Positions 17,138 through 25,649 of a DNA stretch of 64,000 bases are shown here, in pieces. Position numbers and translations under genes: made by a program. The stretch is from JBJXHG01 sp046160865 (GTDB lineage Bacteria; Planctomycetota; UBA1135; GCA-002686595). Every line of letters begins with the position of its first letter. Positions within the stretch are counted from its first letter, which is position 1. Where the stretch lies: positions 1 through 64,000 of the forward strand of contig JBJXHG010000191.1 in NCBI GenBank assembly GCA_046160865.1, read 5' to 3'. Under the pieces are notes generated by a model. It saw nothing but the letters and a program-made list of their open reading frames with translations. It had not been told where the DNA came from and ran no database searches.

Positions 17138-18117
17138 GCGCGCTGCTCACCGTGCGCGGCTTGCGCACCGAGTACACGAGCGCGCGCGGTGTTGTGCGCG
17201 CCGTCGATGGCGTCGACCTCGAGGTCGCGGCGGGGGAGACGCTCTGCTTGGTCGGCGAGTCCGGCTGCGGCAAGACGGCGATCGCGCTGTCGATCGCGCG
17301 TCTCTTGCCGACGAACGGCCGCATCGCCGCAGGCGAGATCCAGTTCGAGGGCCGCGATCTCGCGCGTCTCGACGAGCGCTCGCTGCGCAGCGTGCGCGGC
17401 GCGCGCATCGGCTTCGTGTTCCAGGAGCCGCTCGCGGCGCTCGATCCCGTATTTCCGATCGGCGAGCAGATCGCGGAGGTGCTGCGCGCACACACACGTT
17501 GCGACAGGCGTGCGGCGCGCGCGCGCGCCGTCCAGTTGCTCGAGCGCGTCGAGATCGCTCGCGCGGCGGAGCGCGCGAGCGCGTACCCGCACGAGCTCTC
17601 GGGCGGCGAGCGCCAGCGCGCGCTGATCGCGACCGCGATCGCGGCGGGCCCCGCCTTGCTGCTCGCCGACGAGCCGACGGCGAGCCTCGATGCGACCGTG
17701 CGCGAGGACGTGCTCGACTTGCTCGATCGCTTGCGGCGCGAGAGCCGCATGGCCGTGCTGCTCGTGACGCACGATCTCGCGCTCGCGGCACGGCGTGCGG
17801 ATCGCATCGCTGTCATGTACGCGGGCCGCATCGTCGAGATCGGCCCGGCGACCGCGGTGATCGCACGTCCGCGGCATCCCTACACGGCGGCGCTCGTCGC
17901 GAGCTCGCCGGCCTTCACGGTACGCGGAACGCGCCTGGTCGCGATCCCCGGCCGCGTGCCGAGCGCTCACGCCTGGCCGACCGGCTGCCGTTTTCGTGAG
18001 CGCTGTTCGGTCGCGCACGCAGAGTGCGCGACGTTCGATCCGACGCTCGTGCGCGTGAGTGGCGAGCATGCGGTCGCGTGTCCGTTCGGTCCCGTGTCCG
18101 CGGAGCGCGAAGCGTGA
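17134..18117 (+). CDS. Oligopeptide ABC transporter ATP-binding protein OppD-type (second system)
   Basis: A 327-residue ABC ATPase with Walker A GESGCGKTA, Q-loop VFQEPLAALDPVF, signature LSGGERQRALIATAIA (Glu in place of the usual Gln), Walker B LLLADEPTASLD, switch His in LLVTHDLALAA, HPYTAALVASSP and a C-terminal Cys segment GCRFRERCSVAHAEC. GTG at 17134 overlaps the previous stop (GTGA). It acts with the next gene to drive transport. Confidence 0.9.
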   Translation: MSALLTVRGLRTEYTSARGVVRAVDGVDLEVAAGETLCLVGESGCGKTAIALSIARLLPTNGRIAAGEIQFEGRDLARLDERSLRSVRGARIGFVFQEPLAALDPVFPIGEQIAEVLRAHTRCDRRAARARAVQLLERVEIARAAERASAYPHELSGGERQRALIATAIAAGPALLLADEPTASLDATVREDVLDLLDRLRRESRMAVLLVTHDLALAARRADRIAVMYAGRIVEIGPATAVIARPRHPYTAALVASSPAFTVRGTRLVAIPGRVPSAHAWPTGCRFRERCSVAHAECATFDPTLVRVSGEHAVACPFGPVSAEREA

Positions 18118-18905
18118 GCAGCGCACCGCTCGTCGCCGTCGAGAGTCTGCGCGTCGTGTACGCACGCGGGAGACGCGCGCACGTCGCCGTCGACGGCGTG
18201 TCGTTCGAGATCGCCCGCGGCGAGACGCTCGCGCTGGTGGGTGAGTCCGGCAGCGGCAAGACGACGATCGCGCGCGCGCTGTTGCGGCTCGTGCGCGCCG
18301 AAGCGGGGCGTGTGCTCTACCGAGCGGAGCCGAACGCGGCGCCGGTCGACTTGCTCGCGCTGTCCGCGCGCGAGCTGCGCCCGTTGCGACGCGACCTCGC
18401 ACTCGTGTTCCAAGATCCCTACTCGAGCTTGAATCCGCGCCAGTCCGTGGGATCCGCCGTGCGCGAAGTGCTCGAGGTGCACCGCATCGCGCGCGGGGCG
18501 GCAGCATCCAGACGGGCCGAGGAGCTCCTGGACGACGTCGGTCTCGGTGCGGAAGTGCTCGAGCGCCGGCCCGCCGAGCTGTCGGGCGGACAGCGCCAGC
18601 GCGTGGCGATCGCGCGTGCGCTCGCCACGCGGCCGAAGCTCTTCGTGTGCGACGAGATCACGTCCGCGCTCGACCTGTCCGTACGAGCGCAGATCCTCAA
18701 CCTGCTCGCGGATCTGCGCGCCGAGCACGGCTTGACGACGCTGTTCATCGCACACGACCTGGCTGTCGTGAAACACGTCGCGGATCGCGTCGCCGTGTTG
18801 CACCAGGGCCGCATCGTCGAGATCGGCGACGCGGAGCGCGTTTTCGCGGCGCCCGAGCACGCCTACACGCGCCGCTTGCTCAGGGCGGAGTTCGGCCGCG
18901 CGTGA
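18114..18905 (+). CDS. Oligopeptide ABC transporter ATP-binding protein OppF-type (second system)
   Basis: A 263-residue ABC ATPase, slightly short for OppF because the C-terminal oligo_HPY tail is cut after HAYTRRLLRAEF. Walker A is GESGSGKTT, Q-loop VFQDPYSSLNPRQS, signature LSGGQRQRVAIARAL, and Walker B LFVCDEITSALD has Ile for Pro after DE. Switch His is in LFIAHDLAVVKH. GTG at 18114 overlaps the oppD stop (GTGA). It is the last gene of the plus-strand operon and converges on the HAD gene six bases away. Confidence 0.88.
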   Translation: MSSAPLVAVESLRVVYARGRRAHVAVDGVSFEIARGETLALVGESGSGKTTIARALLRLVRAEAGRVLYRAEPNAAPVDLLALSARELRPLRRDLALVFQDPYSSLNPRQSVGSAVREVLEVHRIARGAAASRRAEELLDDVGLGAEVLERRPAELSGGQRQRVAIARALATRPKLFVCDEITSALDLSVRAQILNLLADLRAEHGLTTLFIAHDLAVVKHVADRVAVLHQGRIVEIGDAERVFAAPEHAYTRRLLRAEFGRA

Positions 18906-18911
18906 GGTGCG

Positions 18912-19634
18912 CTACACCCCGAGCCCGTACTCCTTGCGCAGCACGCCGCGCAGCTCGTCGAAGCTCGCGACGACATGGTGCGGCTCGATGCCCGTGCCCG
19001 CGAGCGAGTGGCGCGACGCGCGCTTCGCCCACACGGTGATCATGCCGAGCTTCTTCGGCGGCGCGACGTCGTGCTCGGGCGAATCACCGACGTACATCAC
19101 CTCCGACGCGTCGAGGCCGAGGTCTTTCAACGCGACGAGATACAGCTTGGGGTTCGGCTTGCTGATCCCGATCTGGTCGGAGATGAAGATCGCCTTCGGA
19201 TCGAGATAGGGGACCAGGCCGAGGCGCACGAGCTTCTCCGCCTGCTTCACGGTCCAGCCGTGCGTGATGATGCCGACGATGACACCGGCTTCCTGCAACG
19301 CCGCGAGTAGCGGGATCGTGTCGTCGAACGGGTGCAACTCGCGGAACTTCGTGTCGTGGTACGCGCACACGCCGGCCGCGACGATGAGCGCCGGGTTCGT
19401 GCGCTCGAGCGAGCTCGGTCGCAAGCGCTGCAAGAGCTTGTCGAAGTGGTGCTCGTAGTTGCTCGTGAACTCCGACAGCACCTCGTCGAGCTCGCGCAGC
19501 ACGAGATCCTCGGGCAGGTCGAGCCCGGCCTTGATCATCGCTTGCACGGCGTTCCTGCGCGCCTTGCGCGCGAACTCCGTGGTGGAGAACAGGGTGTCGT
19601 CGATGTCGAAGAGGATCGCTTTGAGCTTGGGCAC
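18912..19634 (-). CDS. HAD superfamily hydrolase (subfamily IA, TIGR02253-like)
   Basis: A 240-residue protein with HAD motif I DIDDTLFST (nucleophile Asp at residue ~10), motif II IITHG, a Lys in ISKPNPKLYLVAL (motif III) and motif IV VGDSPEHDV. The long helical cap (residues ~15-110) is that of subfamily IA phosphatases related to pyrimidine nucleotidase and haloacid dehalogenase. It is probably a cytoplasmic phosphatase of a small metabolite; the substrate cannot be told. It stands alone, convergent with the opp operon. Confidence 0.85.
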   Translation of the reverse strand: MPKLKAILFDIDDTLFSTTEFARKARRNAVQAMIKAGLDLPEDLVLRELDEVLSEFTSNYEHHFDKLLQRLRPSSLERTNPALIVAAGVCAYHDTKFRELHPFDDTIPLLAALQEAGVIVGIITHGWTVKQAEKLVRLGLVPYLDPKAIFISDQIGISKPNPKLYLVALKDLGLDASEVMYVGDSPEHDVAPPKKLGMITVWAKRASRHSLAGTGIEPHHVVASFDELRGVLRKEYGLGV

Positions 19635-19730
19635 GGCGGGATTGTCGGATCGCGAGCGCCTCTGAGTCCAGCGGCGGTGCGCGCGCTTCGACGGCTACAC
19701 GGAAGCCGAGGCCAGCCCGAGCAGGCGCGG

Positions 19731-20310
19731 TCAGCGCGGCGCTTCTTGTTGCGCCGGCTGCACGGGAACGAGGGAGACGCGCTCGAGAACGACGAGGTCT
19801 TCGTTGCCGCTCGACACGTATCCCGCGACCGTCGCCAGGATCATCACGTGCGAGTTCTCGCCAACGCTGCCGAGCCCGGTGGGGTCCAGGAGCCAGAGGC
19901 GATTTGGGAACACCGAGCGCAGTTCGAACACGCGCCGTCCCGACACGTGCGTCGTCGGTTGCCGCGGCAGCCGTTTTCCGTCGACGAAGCACGCGATCGC
20001 GCGACCGGCGGTCAGGTTAGCCCGCGATTCGTGTCCGCGTCGAGCACGTTGGCGTCGAGCACCGAAGCATCGGAGAACCGTACCTGGACTCGTTCCGCCG
20101 CGTGTAGCGCACTGTAGTTCGTGATCGCGCAGCCGTCGTTGCCGATCCAGAATCCCGGTTGCGCACGACGTGCGACACTGCCGGTCCGCGTTCCTATCGG
20201 CGTGTTCGGCGGGAGCACGTCGAGCAGCGCAATCTGCGCGAGTCGATCGAGCGCACCGTCGGTTGCGACCGCCATCTGCCCGCCAGCCGAGTGCGGAACC
20301 GGATGCGGGC
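19731..20310 (-). pseudogene. Decayed trypsin-like (S1C/DegP-type) protease remnant
   Basis: Two overlapping minus-strand frames are needed to read this region. The upstream frame (to a stop at 20012) gives GFWIGNDGCAITNYSALHAAE and VQVRFSDASVLDANVLDADTNR, which match the chymotrypsin-fold segment GxGFVI...G.ilTNyHVv and the following VxFxDG...A.V.. region, with the catalytic His replaced by Ser. The frame then ends near 20012. A second frame continues to 19731 with a plausible protein tail (LGSVGENSHVMILATVAGYV and onward). No intact catalytic triad remains. Read as a frameshifted, internally deleted gene; the tail could belong to something else. Confidence 0.45.
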
Positions 20311-20345
20311 AGCCGAGCGCGAGCCGAGCACGCGACCAAAAGCAC

Positions 20346-20381
20346 GGTGGCTCTCCCCCGGAGGGTCGGCGGAGAGCCACC
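20346..20381 (-). terminator. Terminator after the secretin pair
   Basis: An 11-bp perfect stem (20346-20356 with 20371-20381) and a 14-base loop lie 20 bases beyond the stop of the minus-strand gene ending at 20402. On that strand GTGCTTTTGG follows the stem. Confidence 0.65.
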
Positions 20382-20401
20382 TCGATCTGCGACGCCCGCG
20401 C

Positions 20402-22996
20402 CTACCGCGCCGTCTCGATCTTCTTGAGCTCGTCGCGCACGTCGGTGATGCGCGCGCGGATCAGGATCATCAGGCCCTTGTTCTCATCGTTGTAGCCTTC
20501 GTTCTTGAAGAAGAAGCCCACGATCGGGATGCGCGCGAACCAGGGGACTTCGGCGCGGCGCTCGATGTTCCGCACGCTCGACAAACCGCCGAGCATGATC
20601 GAGCCGCCGTCCGGGATGACCGCCGTCGTGAACACGCTCTGGATCTCGAGCTCCGGCAGCTGGAACTCGACCGGCGACGTGTTGCCACCGAGCGTCGAGC
20701 TGAAGTTCCGCAGCGCGACGAGCTTCGCCACGGTGGGCTGGATCTCGAGCGTCAGGTACTTGCGGTCGTGGTGGATCGTCGGGCGGACGTCGAGCACGAC
20801 GCCCTCGTTGAGCACGTTGATCTGCGGATCCGCGACCGCTTGGAACTGCGCGACTTCGACGTCGAAGTCCTGGATGTACGCGCGCTGATTGATGACGGCG
20901 ACGTAGGCGCGCGTCGAGTTGTGGACGGAGAGCACCTGGTCGTTGATGAGCTCGAAGTTCGCGCTCTTCTCGACCGCGCGCAGGATCGCGGAGAGGTCGA
21001 GGGCGTCGAAGATTGCGAGCTGCGTCGTCATGCCGCCGACGGTCGACAGCGTCTGGCCGAGCGGGTTCTCGAAGAAGTTCTGCGTGGTGCCGCGGTAATC
21101 GCCGTCCGCACCGTCGTCGTAGAAGAAGCCGGCCGAGGGGTGACCGGCGGAGTTCTGTCCACCTTCACCCGCGCCGCTGCCGTTGTTGTCGAGACCGCGG
21201 CTCGCCATGTCCTCGAGGCCGTTCGTGACGTCGCTGACGTCGATGTTGTTCAAGCCGCGGAAGTCGACGCCGATCTCCTGGATCCAGTTCGCGCCGACGG
21301 TCATGAACTTCGACTCGATCGTGACGAGCGAGCTGTTGAAGCGCCTGAGGTCTTCGAGGAATTGGCGGATCTGCGACTGCACTTCGTGCGTGTGCGTGAC
21401 GAGGACGTAGCCCTCACCGCCGTCGATGTTGATGCCCTCGTCCTGCCACGTGCCGACGCCGACGTTGTCTTGGATCAAGGACACGAGGTCCGCGATCTCG
21501 ATCGGCACGTGCTTCTCGCCGATCCCGCCGAACGGTCCGCCGCCGTCGTCGTCCTGCATCTCGTCGAGCAGGCGCAGCCGGTCGATGCGCGGACCGATGA
21601 ACTCGCGCACACCGACGGTCAGGTCCTGCACGTCGTGGTTGATGATCACCGGCTTGCCGCGCGCCTTCTCCTTGGTCGTCACGAGCACCGCGTCGTAGCG
21701 GATCGTCCACGTGACGTTCTCGCCGGCCATCGCGGTGATCAGGTTCAGCGCGTGCTCGACGGAAAGTCGGTTCTCGAACGAGAAGTTGAACACGACGCCT
21801 GCGTCCGTCGCGGCGGCTTGCGCGGCCGGGTCGACGACGAGCGGCAGGCCCGTGATCGTGCGCACGGTGTCGACCACCTTCGTCAAGCTCTCTTCTTCGG
21901 CGACGGCGGGCAGCTGCACGGTCGTCGTGCGCAGCTGGTCGCGCAGCGCGCTCTCGCTCTCGGTCACTTGCTGCGAGAGATCGAGGCCGCGGCGGTTGGC
22001 GCGCGACGCGCTGAGCTCGTTCCAGCGGGTGCCGTCGGGGAGCGTGATCACGTCGGTCCAGGGGATCTGCAGCTCCTTCATCGACTCCTGCCACTTGCGG
22101 AACTGCTCGCGCTTGTTCTGCACGTAGTCCTGGCGAACCTTCGTGCGGCCGGCGCGGAAAGCCGCGTCGCGGATCTCCTGCGCCTGCTCGTTGCGCGGAT
22201 CGTGCTCCAGCGTCTGCTTCGCGATCGCTTCGGCCTCCTCGAAGTCGCCCGCGTTGAACGCCGAGATCGCGCGGTCGAGCGCGCCGGCGATCTGGGCCTG
22301 CTTCTGCTCGCGGGCCACGTTCTCCTGAGCTTGCAGCGCTTCGTAGGCGCGGCGCGACTGCAGCTCCTCGGACGCCCGCTCGGCCTCTTCACGCGTCGCG
22401 CGCGTGTTGTCGAGCAGCGTACGCGCCTCTTCGTCGAGGCCGCCCCAGTCGATCGAGTACGGGGCGAAGCGCACCAGGCTGTTCACGATCTCGAGCTCGG
22501 CGATCGCGCCCGCGTAGTTGCCTTGCGCGATCATCATCTTCGCCTTGCGCACTCCGTCCAGCGCGTCGGCCTTGATCTGCTGCACGCGCAGCGCGTACTG
22601 CTGGTTCATCTCCTCGGTGACGCTCTGCGCCGATCCACCGGGCTCGCCGCGCAACGCGCGGATCTCGGCGTGCAACGCGATCGCTTCCGCGTTGTTCGGC
22701 TCGCGCGCGAGCGCCGCCTCGACCTCGCGCGCCGCTTCGTCGAACGCGAGCTGCGCCATGAGCGTGCGCGCCTGCTCCAGGCGCTGCTCGACCATGAACG
22801 AGTTGCTCTGCTCGCCCAGAGTGCGCGCACGCGCGTCCTGCGCGAACTGAGCTTCGGGCGAAACGGTCGGGTCGGCGGGGTCCTGCGCGGCGCTCGTCGT
22901 GTCGTCGACGGCGGGCTCCGCGGGACGCGGCGTGCTCGACTTGCAAGCCGTCGCGGCGAGGAGGCAGAGGAAGAAGGCGATGCTCGAATTCCGCAT
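20402..22996 (-). CDS. TPR-secretin lipoprotein, paralogue 1
   Basis: An 864-residue protein. ATG at 22996 opens a lipoprotein signal with lipobox LAATAC (Cys ~18). Residues ~50-290 are helical TPR-like repeats (EVEAALAREPNNAEA, AIAKQTLEHDPRNEQAQ) rich in Gln/Glu/Ala. Residues ~360-570 are N-domain (STN/NolW-like) modules, and ~590-855 is the secretin/GspD C-terminal domain, with VxxPDGGSIMLGGL, RxxEVPWFARIPIVGFFF and KGLMILIRARI matching the (V)PxLGxIPxLGxLF and ELxIxIxPxxI signatures. It probably forms an outer-membrane ring. No other type II/IV secretion genes are nearby. The upstream region of the ATG is pyrimidine-rich with no clear ribosome site. Confidence 0.85.
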   Translation of the reverse strand: MRNSSIAFFLCLLAATACKSSTPRPAEPAVDDTTSAAQDPADPTVSPEAQFAQDARARTLGEQSNSFMVEQRLEQARTLMAQLAFDEAAREVEAALAREPNNAEAIALHAEIRALRGEPGGSAQSVTEEMNQQYALRVQQIKADALDGVRKAKMMIAQGNYAGAIAELEIVNSLVRFAPYSIDWGGLDEEARTLLDNTRATREEAERASEELQSRRAYEALQAQENVAREQKQAQIAGALDRAISAFNAGDFEEAEAIAKQTLEHDPRNEQAQEIRDAAFRAGRTKVRQDYVQNKREQFRKWQESMKELQIPWTDVITLPDGTRWNELSASRANRRGLDLSQQVTESESALRDQLRTTTVQLPAVAEEESLTKVVDTVRTITGLPLVVDPAAQAAATDAGVVFNFSFENRLSVEHALNLITAMAGENVTWTIRYDAVLVTTKEKARGKPVIINHDVQDLTVGVREFIGPRIDRLRLLDEMQDDDGGGPFGGIGEKHVPIEIADLVSLIQDNVGVGTWQDEGINIDGGEGYVLVTHTHEVQSQIRQFLEDLRRFNSSLVTIESKFMTVGANWIQEIGVDFRGLNNIDVSDVTNGLEDMASRGLDNNGSGAGEGGQNSAGHPSAGFFYDDGADGDYRGTTQNFFENPLGQTLSTVGGMTTQLAIFDALDLSAILRAVEKSANFELINDQVLSVHNSTRAYVAVINQRAYIQDFDVEVAQFQAVADPQINVLNEGVVLDVRPTIHHDRKYLTLEIQPTVAKLVALRNFSSTLGGNTSPVEFQLPELEIQSVFTTAVIPDGGSIMLGGLSSVRNIERRAEVPWFARIPIVGFFFKNEGYNDENKGLMILIRARITDVRDELKKIETAR

Positions 22997-23048
22997 GGGG
23001 GGTCTCGGAGGGATTCTTTGGTTCTGTGCGCGAAAACGGGGCATCAGG

Positions 23049-25649
23049 TCACGAGCCGCCCGTGCGGCTCGCGGGACGTGTCTGCGCAGGCGTCGGCTCG
23101 TGTTCCTCCGGAATCACGATGCTCGCCTTGAGCAGGATCAGGAGCTTGCGGTTGCTGACGTAGTTGCCCTGGCGTTCGAAGAAGAACGACACGATCGGGA
23201 TCTTGTTCAGGATCGGAACACCCGAGCTCATGTCCTGCTTGTCGCTCGTCTTCATGCCGCCGAGCAGCACCGTGCCGCCGTCCGGCATCGGGATCGACGT
23301 GCGCACCTTCTGGTATTCCACCTCGGGGAGCTGAATCGTCACCGAGTTCTGACTGCCGAGCGTCGTGACGACCTCGCGGATCGGACGCTGCAGCACGGCC
23401 ACGGTCGGACGCAGCTCGAGCGTGATGAATCGCCGGTCGGCGGACACGACCGGGCGCACGTCGAGCACGACACCGTCTTGCGTCACCGCGACGATGGGGT
23501 CGGCGATGCTCGCCGCTTGCGCGATCTCGACGTTGAAGTCCTGCACGTAGGCGATGTGGTTCAGCACCGCCAGGTTGCCGCGCGCCGTGTTGTGCAGCGT
23601 GATGCGCGGTGACGTGACGAGTTCCACACGCTCGGACTTGCTGACCGCGCGCAGCACGAGCTGGAGCTGCAAGTCGTTCAGGTACGTCCACTGGAACGAC
23701 AAGCCGCCCGAGCCCTTCAGCACGTTCTCGTCGCCCAGGCCGACGTCGTACAGCTCCTCGACGCGCGCCCGCAGGTCGCCGTCGAAGCCGCGGTCGTAGA
23801 ACGCGCCGAGGTCGGTGCTCTGGCCGATCTCGCGGCCGAGGTCCGACTGCGTCGACGGGTCGCCGAAGTCGTTGAAGAACTCGTTCGTGCCCAGGCCCGG
23901 CTGGCCGAGGCCGCGGAAGTCGACGCCGATGTCCTCGAGGAAGTTGTCCTCGACCTTCAGGAAGCGCGCTTGGATGTCCACCATGATCCCGGTGGCTTCG
24001 CGCAGATCGTCCAGCAGCTTCTGGATCTGCTCGTGCACCTCCGGCGTGTGGTGCACGACCATGTTGCCGGTCGGCGTGATCTTGAGGCTGTTCTGCGGGT
24101 CGGCTTCCCAGGAACCGGGTGACACGTTGTTGCGGATCAGCGTGTCGAGCGCGTCGGCAGTGACGATGTTCGACTCGCGCGATTCCGCTTCTTCCTCCGC
24201 CAGCTGCACGCCTCCCGACGGCGCGACGTTGAGCTCGCGGCCGGGGAAGTCGGGCGGGGGCGTGATCAGGTCGCGCACTTCGTACGTGCGCAGCACTTGG
24301 CCGCCCTTGAGCTCGTCACGCGTGACGAACAGCACGACGCCGTTGTCGATCTTCCAAGCCAGGTTCTCGTGCGTCTCCGCGATGATGTCGAGCACCTTGC
24401 GCACGCTGCGCTCGGGGAGCTGCAGGCGGACCGACTTCTGCTCGTCGTCGAGCTCGGTGCGCACTTTCGTGCTCAGCATGAAGTTGATGCCGGTCAGGCT
24501 CTGCAGGAACGAGGCGATCTCCTCGAGCGGCGAGCCGCCGCCGTCCTCGGTCCCGAAATTCGGCGCGAACGACACCGCGTCCAGGCGCTGCAGGATCAAT
24601 TGCTTGTCTTCGGTCGAGAGCGGGTCCAGCGTGCTGAACTCGAGCGGGCGGCGCTGGCTGACTTCGTTCCAACGCTTGAGGTCGTCGAACACGAGCGTGT
24701 CCGTCTGCGGCACGTTCATCGTGTCGAGTTCCTCGAACGTGCGGATCCACTGCTCGCGATAGTCCTGGCGATTCTTCTCCTCGTTGCGGGCGTGGCGGGC
24801 GTCGCGCGCCGTCTGCCGCATCGACGCGGCAGCCTGATTGCCCGGCTCCTCGTTGAGGATCTGCTGCGTGAGCGCCTCGGCGCGCGCGTAGTCCTCGTTC
24901 AAGAACGCGGCGTTCGCCTGGCTGTAGAGCGAGCGCATGCGCGTCTCGCGATACTCGCGCTCTTCGCGCTCGCGCTTCTCGCGCGCGGCCTGCGCCGACA
25001 CACGCGCCGACTCGTCCGCGTCGCGCGCGGCTTGCTCGGCGCTCTCCAGAGCCGTCGCCAACTTGCTCGCGACGAGACGCTCGTCGAGCGACTCCGTCGC
25101 GACGAGCGGGTTGTAGCGCAGGATCATTTCTGCCTGGCGGTAGTGCTCGATCGCGCGGTCGTACTGACCGGCGCGGTAGGCGTCATCGCCCTTCTTCGCC
25201 GCGTCCTCGGCCGCCATGCGCGCTTGGGCGCGGCGCACGACCTCGAGGTCGGCGGCGTCCTGGATGAAGCTCGCGGCGTCTTGGTAGCGCGAGCCCATAA
25301 GCGCCTCGACCTTGTGCATCCGGTCGCGCGCTTCTGTGTTGCCCGGCTGGACCTCGAGCGCGGTGGAGAACGCTTTGAGCGCACCCGCTAGGTCAGCGCG
25401 TTCGAGCAGCACGTCGCCTTCGCGGATGTACTCGCTCGCGAGAAACGTCTGCTGCTCGTTGCGCCGCGCGAGCTTGACTGCGTCACCCGACGCGGCTTCC
25501 TCGAACGATTGAGCCGACGGTTCCGCCGCGTCTGCACTGGGTGCCGTCGCGGCCGGCGGTTCGGTCGTGCTCGGTGCGCGCGATCCGGAGGACTTGCAAG
25601 AGGACGGGATGGCCGCCACCAGCGGCACCAGGATCAACCTCAGACGCAT
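23049..25649 (-). CDS. TPR-secretin lipoprotein, paralogue 2
   Basis: An 866-residue paralogue of the gene 52 bases downstream. It has signal peptide and lipobox IPSSC (Cys 18), TPR-like helices at ~70-300 (SEYIREGDVLLERADLAGALKAFSTALEVQPGN and others), an STN-like domain (residues ~380-440 and AENLAW-type strand HENLAWKID), NolW-like modules and the C-terminal secretin domain ending PMPDGGTVLLGGMKTSDKQDMSSGVPILNKIPIVSFFF and LLILLKASIVIPEE. It shares IGVDFRGL, DVRPxxxxDRxxxTLExxPTV and domain order with paralogue 1. Tandem duplication is evident. The two may form a mixed ring or act at different sites; that is inference. Confidence 0.85.
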   Translation of the reverse strand: MRLRLILVPLVAAIPSSCKSSGSRAPSTTEPPAATAPSADAAEPSAQSFEEAASGDAVKLARRNEQQTFLASEYIREGDVLLERADLAGALKAFSTALEVQPGNTEARDRMHKVEALMGSRYQDAASFIQDAADLEVVRRAQARMAAEDAAKKGDDAYRAGQYDRAIEHYRQAEMILRYNPLVATESLDERLVASKLATALESAEQAARDADESARVSAQAAREKREREEREYRETRMRSLYSQANAAFLNEDYARAEALTQQILNEEPGNQAAASMRQTARDARHARNEEKNRQDYREQWIRTFEELDTMNVPQTDTLVFDDLKRWNEVSQRRPLEFSTLDPLSTEDKQLILQRLDAVSFAPNFGTEDGGGSPLEEIASFLQSLTGINFMLSTKVRTELDDEQKSVRLQLPERSVRKVLDIIAETHENLAWKIDNGVVLFVTRDELKGGQVLRTYEVRDLITPPPDFPGRELNVAPSGGVQLAEEEAESRESNIVTADALDTLIRNNVSPGSWEADPQNSLKITPTGNMVVHHTPEVHEQIQKLLDDLREATGIMVDIQARFLKVEDNFLEDIGVDFRGLGQPGLGTNEFFNDFGDPSTQSDLGREIGQSTDLGAFYDRGFDGDLRARVEELYDVGLGDENVLKGSGGLSFQWTYLNDLQLQLVLRAVSKSERVELVTSPRITLHNTARGNLAVLNHIAYVQDFNVEIAQAASIADPIVAVTQDGVVLDVRPVVSADRRFITLELRPTVAVLQRPIREVVTTLGSQNSVTIQLPEVEYQKVRTSIPMPDGGTVLLGGMKTSDKQDMSSGVPILNKIPIVSFFFERQGNYVSNRKLLILLKASIVIPEEHEPTPAQTRPASRTGGS

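Noticed and set aside
4119..18905. Considering the two opp operons as one tandem duplication
   Set aside because: They are divergent, and the subunits differ in length and detail (OppC extension, short OppF, longer OppA), so a recent duplication is unlikely.
20159..23131. Very long plus-strand open frame (990 codons)
   Set aside because: It is the antisense shadow of the TPR-secretin gene at 20402-22996. Its translation is Arg/Asp/His/Leu-biased with no domains, typical of GC-rich complementary frames.
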